The position numbers and the translations under genes were made by a program. The notes beneath the pieces are model-generated. The model saw only the letters and a list, made by a program, of their open reading frames with translations. It had not been told where the DNA came from and did no database searches. Below are positions 1 through 7,309 of a stretch of DNA of 20,275 nucleotides, piece by piece (position 1 is the stretch's first letter; the number at the start of each line of letters is the position of its first letter). The stretch comes from JABMMZ01 sp044357345 (GTDB lineage: Bacteria; Bacteroidota; Bacteroidia; NS11-12g; UBA955), in the NCBI GenBank assembly GCA_044357345.1, contig JBIKPR010000051.1, positions 1 to 20,275 on the forward strand. The letters are read 5' to 3'.

Positions 1-237
1 TTGCCAGGTGTACTATACTACCGAAAATATATTTTTTCTTGGATCTATTTAGGACTGTCCTCTTATTACATCCTTTTTGTCTCTTACCACAACACTTCCA
101 AATACTTCTCACTTAAATCCATGGGAATAAACATTGACTACGAATGGTACCAAATTGGATTTGCTCAAATACAATTATGCCTAGCTCTTTTGCTCTTGCA
201 AATCATGCACAAAAGCTATAAACAGAAACCGGCCTAA
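1..237 (+). CDS. C-terminal fragment of a membrane protein (5'-truncated)
   Basis: The reading frame is open from the first base, so this is most likely the 3' end of a gene that begins outside the window; the TTG at base 1 is not evidence of a start. The 78 visible residues contain two hydrophobic stretches (about residues 12-28 and 52-70) separated by a short polar loop, and end in a basic tail (KSYKQKPA). This fits the last two transmembrane helices of an integral membrane protein. No family motif is recognisable. It is convergent with wecB and their stop codons overlap (TAA at 235-237 here, TAG at 234-236 on the other strand). A surface-polysaccharide role could be guessed from wecB, but the sequence does not show it. 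Confidence 0.5.
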   Translation: MPGVLYYRKYIFSWIYLGLSSYYILFVSYHNTSKYFSLKSMGINIDYEWYQIGFAQIQLCLALLLLQIMHKSYKQKPA

Positions 238-1328
238 GCCAAAATTCCTTTTATCACCTCTGCAATTCTGTCAGTACTTTTCCCGTCCCAAAGTGGCGGA
301 ATTGAGCCTTTTTTATATGTCCCAGAAGTAATTTCATCCATTCTTTTTTGCAAAGCTTCCATGGTGTATTCCACTAAAACATTGCTGCCTATTTCAACCG
401 TGCTAGGCCTTTCCGTGTTATTTCGCAAAGTCAAACAAGGCACTTGTCGGTAAGTAGTTTCTTCTTGTATTCCTCCACTATCTGTAACAACAAACTTACA
501 GTTGGCCGTTAGATTTTGAAAAGCAAAATAATCCATTGGCTCTGAAAAAATCAAACCCTCTAAATTTGCAATAGATTCCCATAAATCAAATTGTTTTAAT
601 CTATTTACAGTCCTTGGATGAATCGGGAAAACCAATTTTGTGTTTTTGCAGATATTTTTAATCATTTCAATCAACACTTCTAATCCCGCTTTTGTATCTA
701 CATTTGATGGTCTATGCATGGTCATCAAAACAAATTGACCCTTTTCCAATCCCATGGTTTGCATGATTTGGCTTTTATTTACCTCGGCATCAAATTCAAC
801 CAAACTGTCTATCATGGTATTTCCAACAAAAAATACATTCCCTTTGTCTTTGCCTTCGGCTTTCAAGTGGTCTAAACCACTTTGTTCCGTAACAAAATAA
901 TAATCAGAAATTTCGTCGGTCAACAAACGGTTGATTTCCTCTGGCATCTCGCGGTCGAAACTTCTTAAGCCACTTTCCAAATGCGCAACTTTAATTCCCA
1001 TTTTATTTCCTGTTAAAGCAGCCGAAAACGTACTATTCACATCGCCTACAACAATTAACAAGTCAGGCATATATTCCAAGCAAACCTTCTCGATACCCAA
1101 CATAACATTGGCCATCTGACTGTTTGGAGACCCTTGCCCAATATTGAGCATAAAATCAGGTCGTAAATCAAATTGATCAAAAAATACTTGACTCATTTTC
1201 TCGTCAAAATGCTGACCCGTATGAACAAATTTAACTTCCAACTCAGGATGATTCGCTATTACTTTTTTAAAGCGTGTCACTTTAATAAAATTGGGTCTTG
1301 TACCCACCACAATAAGGATTTTTTTCAA
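234..1328 (-). CDS. wecB: UDP-N-acetylglucosamine 2-epimerase (non-hydrolysing)
   Basis: This enzyme interconverts UDP-GlcNAc and UDP-ManNAc in the cytoplasm, supplying ManNAc-type sugars for surface polysaccharide. The fold is GT-B. Visible family motifs, in order, are an N-terminal GTRPNFIKV, HTGQHFDEKM, VVGDVNST, HLESGLRS, PEEINRL, MTMHRPSN and DSGGIQEE. These hold the counterparts of the catalytic Asp, two Glu and His of the E. coli enzyme. I place the start at TTG 1328 (LKKILIVVGTRP), giving 364 residues, the usual family length. The longer frame from GTG 1412 adds 28 residues that resemble nothing in the family and run antisense through the adk promoter. No promoter match was found upstream on this strand. 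Family assignment is secure; the start and the physiological pathway are inferred. Confidence 0.93.
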   Translation of the reverse strand: MKKILIVVGTRPNFIKVTRFKKVIANHPELEVKFVHTGQHFDEKMSQVFFDQFDLRPDFMLNIGQGSPNSQMANVMLGIEKVCLEYMPDLLIVVGDVNSTFSAALTGNKMGIKVAHLESGLRSFDREMPEEINRLLTDEISDYYFVTEQSGLDHLKAEGKDKGNVFFVGNTMIDSLVEFDAEVNKSQIMQTMGLEKGQFVLMTMHRPSNVDTKAGLEVLIEMIKNICKNTKLVFPIHPRTVNRLKQFDLWESIANLEGLIFSEPMDYFAFQNLTANCKFVVTDSGGIQEETTYRQVPCLTLRNNTERPSTVEIGSNVLVEYTMEALQKRMDEITSGTYKKGSIPPLWDGKSTDRIAEVIKGILA

Positions 1329-1401
1329 AAGATAAATGTTTTTTTTCGCTGCGAAATTAAGTAAATATGTCTTTAAATATACATTATTCAGTTTAAGGCA
1401 G

Positions 1402-1409
1402 TACCTTTG
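1402..1409 (+). promoter_or_regulatory. Predicted -7 promoter element for adk-obg
   Basis: TACCTTTG is an exact match to the Bacteroidota -7 consensus TAnnTTTG, 34 nt before the adk ATG. No clear -33 TTG lies at the expected distance. The leader would be about 25-30 nt, AT-rich and without a Shine-Dalgarno sequence. Confidence 0.5.
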
Positions 1410-1443
1410 CACGTTAGAAGACTTAACAATTATCTATAAAAAA

Positions 1444-2022
1444 ATGTTAAATATCGTTTTATTCGGACCTCCAGGAGCTGGAAAAGGAACTCAATCTCAA
1501 AAACTTGTAGACACTTTTAACTTGGTACATTTATCTACGGGTGATATTTTTAGATTTAACATAAAAAACGAAACTGATCTAGGCAAATTAGCTAAATCTT
1601 TTATTGATAAAGGCAACCTAGTTCCAGATGAAGTTACCATCAATATGCTTGAAGCTGAAGCTGAAAAGTACCCCGAAGCGAAAGGTTATATTTTCGACGG
1701 TTTCCCCAGAACAACAACACAAGCTGAAGCTCTCGACAAATTTTTAGAATCTAAAGGTACTTCAATTAATATGATGCTTGCATTAATAGTTGATGAAGAA
1801 GAATTAACAAAAAGATTGCTATTGAGGGGTTTAGATAGTGGAAGAGCCGACGATATAGACGAAAATATAATTAGGAACAGAATCAATGTATACAACGAAC
1901 AAACAGCTGTTGCAGCTGAATATTATGCCAATCAAAACAAATACCACGGCATCGACGGCGTTGGAAGTATTGATGAAATATTTAATAGACTCAAATCAAT
2001 CATTGTTGAACAAAGCCACTAA
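1444..2022 (+). CDS. adk: Adenylate kinase, short-LID form
   Basis: Adenylate kinase catalyses ATP + AMP = 2 ADP in the cytoplasm. The 192-residue product starts MLNIVLFGPPGAGKGTQ, with the P-loop at residues 8-16, STGDIFR at 31-37 and DGFPRT (AMP-binding region) at 85-90. The LID is reduced to a short segment around RGLDSGRADD (about 128-137) with no Cys zinc site, so this is the short form common in Bacteroidota rather than the ~214-residue long form. ATG 1444 is chosen because the family N-terminus begins directly there; the frame extends upstream to 1336 but that part overlaps the promoter and wecB and has no family match. obg follows after 27 nt, so the two are probably co-transcribed. 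Confidence 0.96.
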   Translation: MLNIVLFGPPGAGKGTQSQKLVDTFNLVHLSTGDIFRFNIKNETDLGKLAKSFIDKGNLVPDEVTINMLEAEAEKYPEAKGYIFDGFPRTTTQAEALDKFLESKGTSINMMLALIVDEEELTKRLLLRGLDSGRADDIDENIIRNRINVYNEQTAVAAEYYANQNKYHGIDGVGSIDEIFNRLKSIIVEQSH

Positions 2023-2049
2023 CGCATTACCCCTTAATTACGTAACACT

Positions 2050-3057
2050 ATGCTAGACTCAAATTTTATAGATTACGTAAAAATCTTTTTCAGAAGTGGA
2101 AAAGGTGGTAAAGGCAGTGCACATTTTCACCGTGCAAAAGGACTTCCTCAAGGCGGCCCTGATGGAGGTGATGGAGGAAAAGGTGGTGACATAAAACTTA
2201 GAGGAAATGCCCAATTATGGACTTTACTGCATTTAAAATACCGAAAGCACGTGCATGCCGAAGATGGCGATCCAGGTGGATCTGCTCTATGCACTGGCGC
2301 ATCAGGTAAAAACGAAGTTATTGAAGTTCCACTTGGAACAATTGCAAAAGATGAAGTAACCGGCAAAGTATTGTTTGAAATCACCAAAGATGGTGAAGAA
2401 AAGGTGCTTTTAAAAGGTGGACGTGGTGGCTTGGGCAACACCAACTTTAAAACTGCCACCAAACAAGCTCCTACATACGCCCAACCGGGTGAAGACAGCA
2501 TTGAAGGATGGAAAATCCTTGAATTAAAAGTGTTGGCAGACGTTGGTTTGGTTGGTTTTCCTAACGCAGGTAAATCTACTCTTCTTTCTGTAATGTCAGC
2601 GGCCAAACCCAAAATAGCCAATTATCCTTTTACAACCCTAGTTCCAAATCTTGGAATGGTTGAATACCGCGACTACCGTTCATTTGTTATGGCCGATATT
2701 CCTGGTATCATTGAAGGTGCACACGAAGGAAAAGGTTTAGGCCATAGATTCCTAAAACACATCGAAAGAAACGCATTGTTATTGTTTTTGATTCCAGCCG
2801 ATAGCAAAGACATCAAAGCTGAATACAAAATCCTCCTTAATGAATTAAAAGCATTCAACCCTGAATTGCTTCAAAAGGAACGTGTTATCGCAATAACCAA
2901 ATGCGACATGATGGATGATGAGTTGATGGGCTTAATGAAGAAAGATTTAAAAAGCATGAAACCGCTATTTATTTCTGCTGTGGCAGGACTTAATCTTCAA
3001 GAACTTAAAGATACCCTTTGGGAAAAAATCAAACACGGAAAAGAAGAATGGAGCTAG
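2050..3057 (+). CDS. obg: Obg family GTPase (CgtA/ObgE)
   Basis: Obg is an essential ribosome-associated GTPase acting in 50S subunit maturation and growth control. The N-terminal glycine-rich Obg fold is clear (repeated GGxGG segments between about residues 17 and 50 and again near 120-130). The G domain follows: G1 GFPNAGKST at 169-177, a TTLVPNLG switch I, G3 DIPGIIEGAHEGKGLG, G4 as TKCD in place of the canonical NKxD, and a G5-like SAVAG. The protein ends at residue 335, shortly after the G domain, so it lacks the extra C-terminal OCT domain of Gram-positive Obg. It is the second gene of the adk-obg unit and is followed 18 nt later by a strong terminator. Confidence 0.96.
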   Translation: MLDSNFIDYVKIFFRSGKGGKGSAHFHRAKGLPQGGPDGGDGGKGGDIKLRGNAQLWTLLHLKYRKHVHAEDGDPGGSALCTGASGKNEVIEVPLGTIAKDEVTGKVLFEITKDGEEKVLLKGGRGGLGNTNFKTATKQAPTYAQPGEDSIEGWKILELKVLADVGLVGFPNAGKSTLLSVMSAAKPKIANYPFTTLVPNLGMVEYRDYRSFVMADIPGIIEGAHEGKGLGHRFLKHIERNALLLFLIPADSKDIKAEYKILLNELKAFNPELLQKERVIAITKCDMMDDELMGLMKKDLKSMKPLFISAVAGLNLQELKDTLWEKIKHGKEEWS

Positions 3058-3075
3058 GCTCTGTATTTATACAAT

Positions 3076-3110
3076 AAAAAATCCCGAAACAATGTTTCGG
3101 GATTTTTTTT
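3076..3110. terminator. Bidirectional intrinsic terminator
   Basis: A perfect hairpin: left arm 3076-3090, 3-nt loop (AAT) 3091-3093, right arm 3094-3108, with core TCCCGAAAC / GTTTCGGGA. Runs of A on the left and T on the right give a U-tract in either direction. It lies between the convergent obg and the T9SS cargo gene and can end both transcripts. Confidence 0.93.
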
Positions 3111-3129
3111 ATAAAACGTTTATATGTGT

Positions 3130-3816
3130 TTATGATTTCACGAAGGTTGAACAAGTCGAACCTTTTTCACCTTGAACTACTATAGTATACAAACCTGAAG
3201 AGAAATAGCTAACATCAACTCTAGCACTATGATCAAATGCAGACTCAAATACGACTTGACCTTGTGAATTGTAGACTTTCAAATCAGCTTTTCCTATTAG
3301 TGGATTATTAATATTTACAAAATCATTTACAGGATTAGGATAAACATTCATCAATGTACGCATACTGCTTGAAACACCAGTTGGAGCCCAACCTTGAGCT
3401 AATATTACCACATCTTTATAATCTAATGGATTAGTTGATCGAGCAAAACGAACGGTAACAGACCCATTTCCTCTAATATTTTTGGTGTAAAAATGGAAAG
3501 ATAAAATCCCTGTATCCCCTGCACCACTAAATGCAAATGAATCACTAGAAATCTCTGGACCTCTACAAGACAATATATCACAAATAGCGGTTGACCATTC
3601 AGCACTCGGTAGACTTACATTAAATCTATTCCATTTAATTGTCTCAGGTGAAGGCGCTTTGCTTCTAATAACAGTGTGTGCATAGATGTCCGAAAAATCG
3701 GTAGAACTAGCACCTACAAAACCATAAGCATACAAAGTATCCTCATCAATTGTAAATTGTGCGTTGGCATTTAATCCAACTAATGCAATAATAATTAGCG
3801 TAATTTTTTTAAACAT
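3130..3816 (-). CDS. Secreted protein with T9SS type A C-terminal sorting domain
   Basis: The 228-residue product has a signal peptide (MFKKITLIIIALVGLNANAQ, cleavage near residue 20), a middle part of unknown function (about 21-150), and a C-terminal T9SS sorting domain. The sorting domain begins at VYPNPV (158-163) and continues through LKVYNSQGQVVFES to SSGLYTIVVQGEKGSTCSTFVKS, the usual seven-strand pattern of type A domains. The protein should cross the inner membrane by Sec and the outer membrane by T9SS, then be cleaved and released or surface-anchored. The middle region has two Cys (79 and 84, ICDILSCRG) that could pair, and no enzyme motif I recognise. It is a single-gene unit bounded by the terminator at 3076-3110 and its own -7 element just before the ATG. 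Confidence 0.85.
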   Translation of the reverse strand: MFKKITLIIIALVGLNANAQFTIDEDTLYAYGFVGASSTDFSDIYAHTVIRSKAPSPETIKWNRFNVSLPSAEWSTAICDILSCRGPEISSDSFAFSGAGDTGILSFHFYTKNIRGNGSVTVRFARSTNPLDYKDVVILAQGWAPTGVSSSMRTLMNVYPNPVNDFVNINNPLIGKADLKVYNSQGQVVFESAFDHSARVDVSYFSSGLYTIVVQGEKGSTCSTFVKS

Positions 3817-3820
3817 AAGG

Positions 3821-3828
3821 CAAAGTTA
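3821..3828 (-). promoter_or_regulatory. Predicted -7 element of the T9SS cargo gene
   Basis: On the minus strand this reads TAACTTTG, an exact TAnnTTTG match. Only four bases separate it from the ATG at 3816, so a transcript starting at the usual distance would be leaderless or nearly so. No -33 TTG is evident. Confidence 0.45.
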
Positions 3829-3846
3829 ATAATTTTTAAATAATAA

Positions 3847-4713
3847 TTATTTAATTTTAAAACTAATGTCCAAACTTCTAACTGAATGGGTTAACATGCC
3901 TAAAGAAATAAAATCAACTCCTGCAGCAGCATAGTCTTTAATATTATCTAAAGCAATACCACCTGAAGCCTCGGTCTCGCATTGCCCATTTATAATCTGA
4001 ACTGCTTCTTTCACCAATTCAGGACTAAAATTATCCAACATGATTCTCTGAATTGGCAATACACTTAAGGCTTGATTCACCTCCTCTAGGTTACGTGTTT
4101 CAACTTCAATACCCAAGTCTAAGTTGTTATCTTTCAAATATTGCTTTGCCTTCAGTATTGCAGGAACTATTCCACCGGCAACATCAATATGGTTATCCTT
4201 TAACATAATCATATCAAACAAGCCAAACCTGTGGTTCATACCTCCACCTACTAAAACAGCCCATTTTTCAAGCACCCTTAAATTTGGCGTGGTTTTTCTA
4301 GTATCCAATACCTTCGTGTGGTAATCTTTTATCATTTCGGCGGCCAAATTGGCAATACTGGCTATTCCACTCAATCGTTGCAAAATATTCAAAAGCAATC
4401 TTTCACTTTTTAACAAAGCTTGTGCATTGCCTACCACATCGAAAGCAATCTCACCCTTTCTTAAATAATCACCATCATTGAAATATGTATTTATAGTGCA
4501 ATTCGGGTCGTTAATTCTCAATATTTTATAGGCTATATTTAAACCTGCAACAATCCCATTGTCCTTGAAAATCAAGCGTGCATGCGAAATCATATCCTTA
4601 TCTATACTTGAAAGTGATGAATGATCGCCATTGCCAATATCTTCTCTCAATGCTTGTTCAATTATTTGAAGCACCTCGACAGAATCACTTATATCCTTGA
4701 AATTTGTATTCAT
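3847..4713 (-). CDS. nadC: Nicotinate-nucleotide pyrophosphorylase (carboxylating), QPRTase
   Basis: NadC converts quinolinate and PRPP to nicotinate mononucleotide, CO2 and PPi in de novo NAD synthesis. Motifs in order are EDIGNGDHSS, ILQRLSGIAS, LDTRKTTPNLR (PRPP/quinolinate-binding TRKT), GGGMNHRFGLFDMIMLKDNHI, IEVETRNLEE, LDNFSPE and EASGGI. The 288-residue length from ATG 4713 fits the family, and MNTNFKDISDSVE aligns with usual starts. The frame extends to a TTG at 4749, but the extra 12 residues are encoded by a hairpin and look spurious. It lies downstream of the DUF4783 gene. nadA and nadB are not in the window. The hairpin touching the start codon may limit read-through or translation. 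Confidence 0.95.
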   Translation of the reverse strand: MNTNFKDISDSVEVLQIIEQALREDIGNGDHSSLSSIDKDMISHARLIFKDNGIVAGLNIAYKILRINDPNCTINTYFNDGDYLRKGEIAFDVVGNAQALLKSERLLLNILQRLSGIASIANLAAEMIKDYHTKVLDTRKTTPNLRVLEKWAVLVGGGMNHRFGLFDMIMLKDNHIDVAGGIVPAILKAKQYLKDNNLDLGIEVETRNLEEVNQALSVLPIQRIMLDNFSPELVKEAVQIINGQCETEASGGIALDNIKDYAAAGVDFISLGMLTHSVRSLDISFKIK

Positions 4714-4746
4714 AAAAAAAGTACTGCAAATTAACGCAGTACTTTT
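4714..4746 (-). terminator. Hairpin with U-tract between the DUF4783 gene and nadC
   Basis: Arms 4717-4727 and 4736-4746 pair over 11 bp (GTACTGC / GCAGTAC core extended by A/T) around an 8-nt loop. Read on the minus strand the stem is followed by seven U residues and then directly by the nadC ATG (4713). It has the form of an intrinsic terminator for the DUF4783 gene 27 nt upstream, but its position suggests it may also act as an attenuator or hide the nadC ribosome-binding region. Confidence 0.7.
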
Positions 4747-4773
4747 CAAATATTGATTTTAGAATTGTTCTTT

Positions 4774-5151
4774 TTATACAATTTTAAATTCATTGATTAA
4801 AAATGTCCCTCCTTTAATACTACCAACAACAGAAACACGGTAAGTTCCGGTCTTTGTAGTTAAATTAATAACAAACATTGTATTTGTGGTTCCTGAAGTT
4901 TCATGGGTAACTGTCGCTTTAACTGGTGTGTTGTTTCTGAAAAAATTATCCAAAACAATTTTTGCTTGCTCTTTGGTTGAAATACCAGAAGAAGAGGGTG
5001 TCAATAATTCAATACTAGAGTTAAACATATTCACCAAGTCTGCAGTATTTGCAGTTTGTATCGCTTGGGCAACACGCGAACTTTCATTTGCAGCTTGTGC
5101 AGCATTTGAACTCAATATAGCAATTGCGATTATTATAAAACTTTTCATCAT
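4774..5151 (-). CDS. DUF4783-family exported protein
   Basis: A 125-residue protein with a Sec signal peptide (MMKSFIIIAIAILSSNAAQA) and a mature part of about 105 residues. The pattern TADLVNMFNSSIELL ... SKEQAKIVLDNFFRNN-type helix followed by beta strands (GTYRVSVVGSIKGGTFLINEF) fits DUF4783, a small family with an NTF2-like fold found in Bacteroidota and often encoded beside nadC, as here. Its function is unknown and no catalytic motif is visible. The start could be either of two adjacent ATGs (5151 or 5148). It lies 49 nt after uvrB on the same strand and is followed by a hairpin before nadC. The family call comes from sequence pattern and neighbourhood, without a profile search. Confidence 0.72.
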   Translation of the reverse strand: MMKSFIIIAIAILSSNAAQAANESSRVAQAIQTANTADLVNMFNSSIELLTPSSSGISTKEQAKIVLDNFFRNNTPVKATVTHETSGTTNTMFVINLTTKTGTYRVSVVGSIKGGTFLINEFKIV

Positions 5152-5200
5152 TTGATTAGATATTTACATAAATCATGCCAAAGGAAATTATAACTTTCAT

Positions 5201-7240
5201 TTAGTAGGGAGTGAGCTTCTTCAATTGCTTCTTCAAAACTTCAATTTGATCACGGAACCTTGCTGCTTCAATAAACTCCATATCTTTTGCAGCTCGATTC
5301 ATTGAGCGTTCAGTTTCTTTAATTGCCTTTTCAATTCCGGCTTTATCCATATATTCAAAAACAGGATCTGCTGCTTGATCAAATTGATTTTTTGCTTGCG
5401 CATAGGCCAAATGGTCCTCAGCCTTTTTAACATCAGCAACACTTGTCTCCTTCATAATTTGGTCAATTGATTTGACTACTGATGTAGGGGTTATTCCATG
5501 CAGTGTATTATAGGCAATTTGTTTTTCACGTCTTCTTTCAGTTTCCTCAATGGTCTTCCGCATACTTTCAGTCATTCGATCAGCATACATTATAACTTTG
5601 CCATTTTCATTTCTAGCTGCACGACCAATTGTTTGAACCAAACTGGTTACACTTCTTAAAAAGCCTTCTTTGTCAGCATCCAATATTGCAACAAAACTCA
5701 CTTCCGGCAAATCGAGTCCCTCTCTTAACAAATTAATTCCTATTAACACGTCAATAACCCCAAGTCTTAAATTTCTAAGAATTTCAACTCTATCGAGGGT
5801 TTTAACCTCGCTATGAATATATTGACATTTGATTCCTAGCTTGCTCATATATTTTGCAAGCTCCTCGCTCATCCGCTTGGTTAATGTAGTTACCAATACC
5901 CGTTCTCCACGCTTAACACGTTCATCAACCTCATCCAATAAATCATCTACCTGATTGGTGCAAGGCCTAACTTCAATAACTGGGTCTAACAAACCTGTAG
6001 GTCTTATTAGCTGCTCCACTACAACACCTTCTGATTCTTGAATTTCAAAATTTGATGGGGTTGCACTAACATAAATAACTTGGTTTATCATACCAATAAA
6101 CTCTTCCCACTTCAACGGTCTATTGTCCATCGCAGCAGGCAACCTAAATCCATAATCGACTAAGTTAATTTTACGGGCTCTATCTCCACCATACATAGCC
6201 TTAATTTGAGGCATACTGACATGGCTTTCATCCACAACCAATAAAAAATCTTTCGGGAAATAATCCAATAAGCAAAACGGTCTTTCTCCTGTCTGACGCC
6301 TATCCATATACCGGCTATAATTTTCAATCCCACTGCAATAACCGAGTTCACGCATCATTTCTAAATCAAAATTAACACGTTCTTCTAGGCGCTTTGCTTC
6401 CAAATTTTTTCCCTGTGACTTAAAGTATTCCATTTGTAGAACCAAGTCATCCTGAATTTCATAAATTGCTTGATGCAAGCGCTCTTTTGGCGAAACATAA
6501 ATATTCGCTGGATAGATAGCAACGTCACTAAAGGTGTTCAATATTTGACCATTTGAGGGGTCAAATGATTGGATCTCTTCAATCTCATTGCCAAAGAAAG
6601 ATATCCTATATGCAAAATCATTATATGCCAAATACACATCAACCACATCCCCCTTTACCCTAAAATTCCCTCTTTTAAATTCATCTGTTGTACGGCTGTA
6701 CAAACTGTTTACCAATTCATGTAAAAATGCATTTCTTGCAATTATTTGCCCTTTGCTTATGCGAATAATACTCTTTTCATAATCAGAAGGATTTCCTGCG
6801 CCATATATGCAACTGACCGATGCTACTATTATTACGTCTCTTCTACCGCTCAACAAAGTTGAAATGGTTTTTAGACGCATCTTTTCAATCTCTTCGTTGA
6901 TTGCTAAGTCTTTTTCTATATAGGTTCCAGTACTTGGAATAAAAGCTTCTGGTTGGTAATAATCGTAATAACTCACGAAATATTCCACCGCATTATTAGG
7001 AAAGAAATGGCTGAACTCACTGTAAAGCTGTGCAACCAATGTTTTATTGTGGCTCAATACCAAAATTGGCCTTTGAACTTCTTGAATAACATTAGCAATT
7101 GTAAAAGTCTTGCCACTGCCAGTAACCCCTAGTAAAGTTTGAGCATGAGACCCTTGCTCAAGGCCTTTCACCAGTAATTTAATTGCAGCTGGTTGATCTC
7201 CTGTAGGCTTAAAAGGTGCTTGAATCTCAAATTTAGACAT
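5201..7240 (-). CDS. uvrB: Excinuclease ABC subunit B
   Basis: UvrB is the damage-verifying helicase-like subunit of nucleotide excision repair; it is loaded by UvrA and recruits UvrC. The 679-residue product has the family start FKPTGDQPAAI, Walker A GVTGSGKT at residues 38-45, the beta-hairpin region YYDYYQPEAFIPSTGTYIEKD, Walker B DESH at 337-340, later helicase motifs (VIYVSATPSNFE, LREGLDLPEVSFVAILDADKEG, QTIGRAARN) and a C-terminal UVR motif (MEFIEAARFRDQIEVLKKQL) for UvrC binding. The length matches the family and nothing is missing. It follows pdxA after a 69-nt gap, which may contain its own promoter, though I found no full TAnnTTTG match there. Confidence 0.97.
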   Translation of the reverse strand: MSKFEIQAPFKPTGDQPAAIKLLVKGLEQGSHAQTLLGVTGSGKTFTIANVIQEVQRPILVLSHNKTLVAQLYSEFSHFFPNNAVEYFVSYYDYYQPEAFIPSTGTYIEKDLAINEEIEKMRLKTISTLLSGRRDVIIVASVSCIYGAGNPSDYEKSIIRISKGQIIARNAFLHELVNSLYSRTTDEFKRGNFRVKGDVVDVYLAYNDFAYRISFFGNEIEEIQSFDPSNGQILNTFSDVAIYPANIYVSPKERLHQAIYEIQDDLVLQMEYFKSQGKNLEAKRLEERVNFDLEMMRELGYCSGIENYSRYMDRRQTGERPFCLLDYFPKDFLLVVDESHVSMPQIKAMYGGDRARKINLVDYGFRLPAAMDNRPLKWEEFIGMINQVIYVSATPSNFEIQESEGVVVEQLIRPTGLLDPVIEVRPCTNQVDDLLDEVDERVKRGERVLVTTLTKRMSEELAKYMSKLGIKCQYIHSEVKTLDRVEILRNLRLGVIDVLIGINLLREGLDLPEVSFVAILDADKEGFLRSVTSLVQTIGRAARNENGKVIMYADRMTESMRKTIEETERRREKQIAYNTLHGITPTSVVKSIDQIMKETSVADVKKAEDHLAYAQAKNQFDQAADPVFEYMDKAGIEKAIKETERSMNRAAKDMEFIEAARFRDQIEVLKKQLKKLTPY

Positions 7241-7309
7241 AGTGCTTTAGTTAAATTATAAAACTGGAGATTGAAAAATAGTTCAAAAAACGCTTATTGT
7301 GCAGGAATT

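Noticed and set aside
1329..1412. N-terminal extension of the wecB frame from GTG 1412
   Set aside because: The added residues have no similarity to the family and lie antisense to the adk promoter; TTG 1328 gives the normal N-terminus.
1336..1443. N-terminal extension of the adk reading frame
   Set aside because: It overlaps wecB and the predicted -7 element, and the family N-terminus begins exactly at ATG 1444.
2148..2621. 157-codon open frame on the minus strand
   Set aside because: Wholly antisense to the glycine-rich part of obg; its Pro-rich composition is a by-product of the GGN codons opposite.
7241..7309. uvrB promoter (minus-strand TATTTTTC)
   Set aside because: It differs from TAnnTTTG at the important final G and has no -33 partner.
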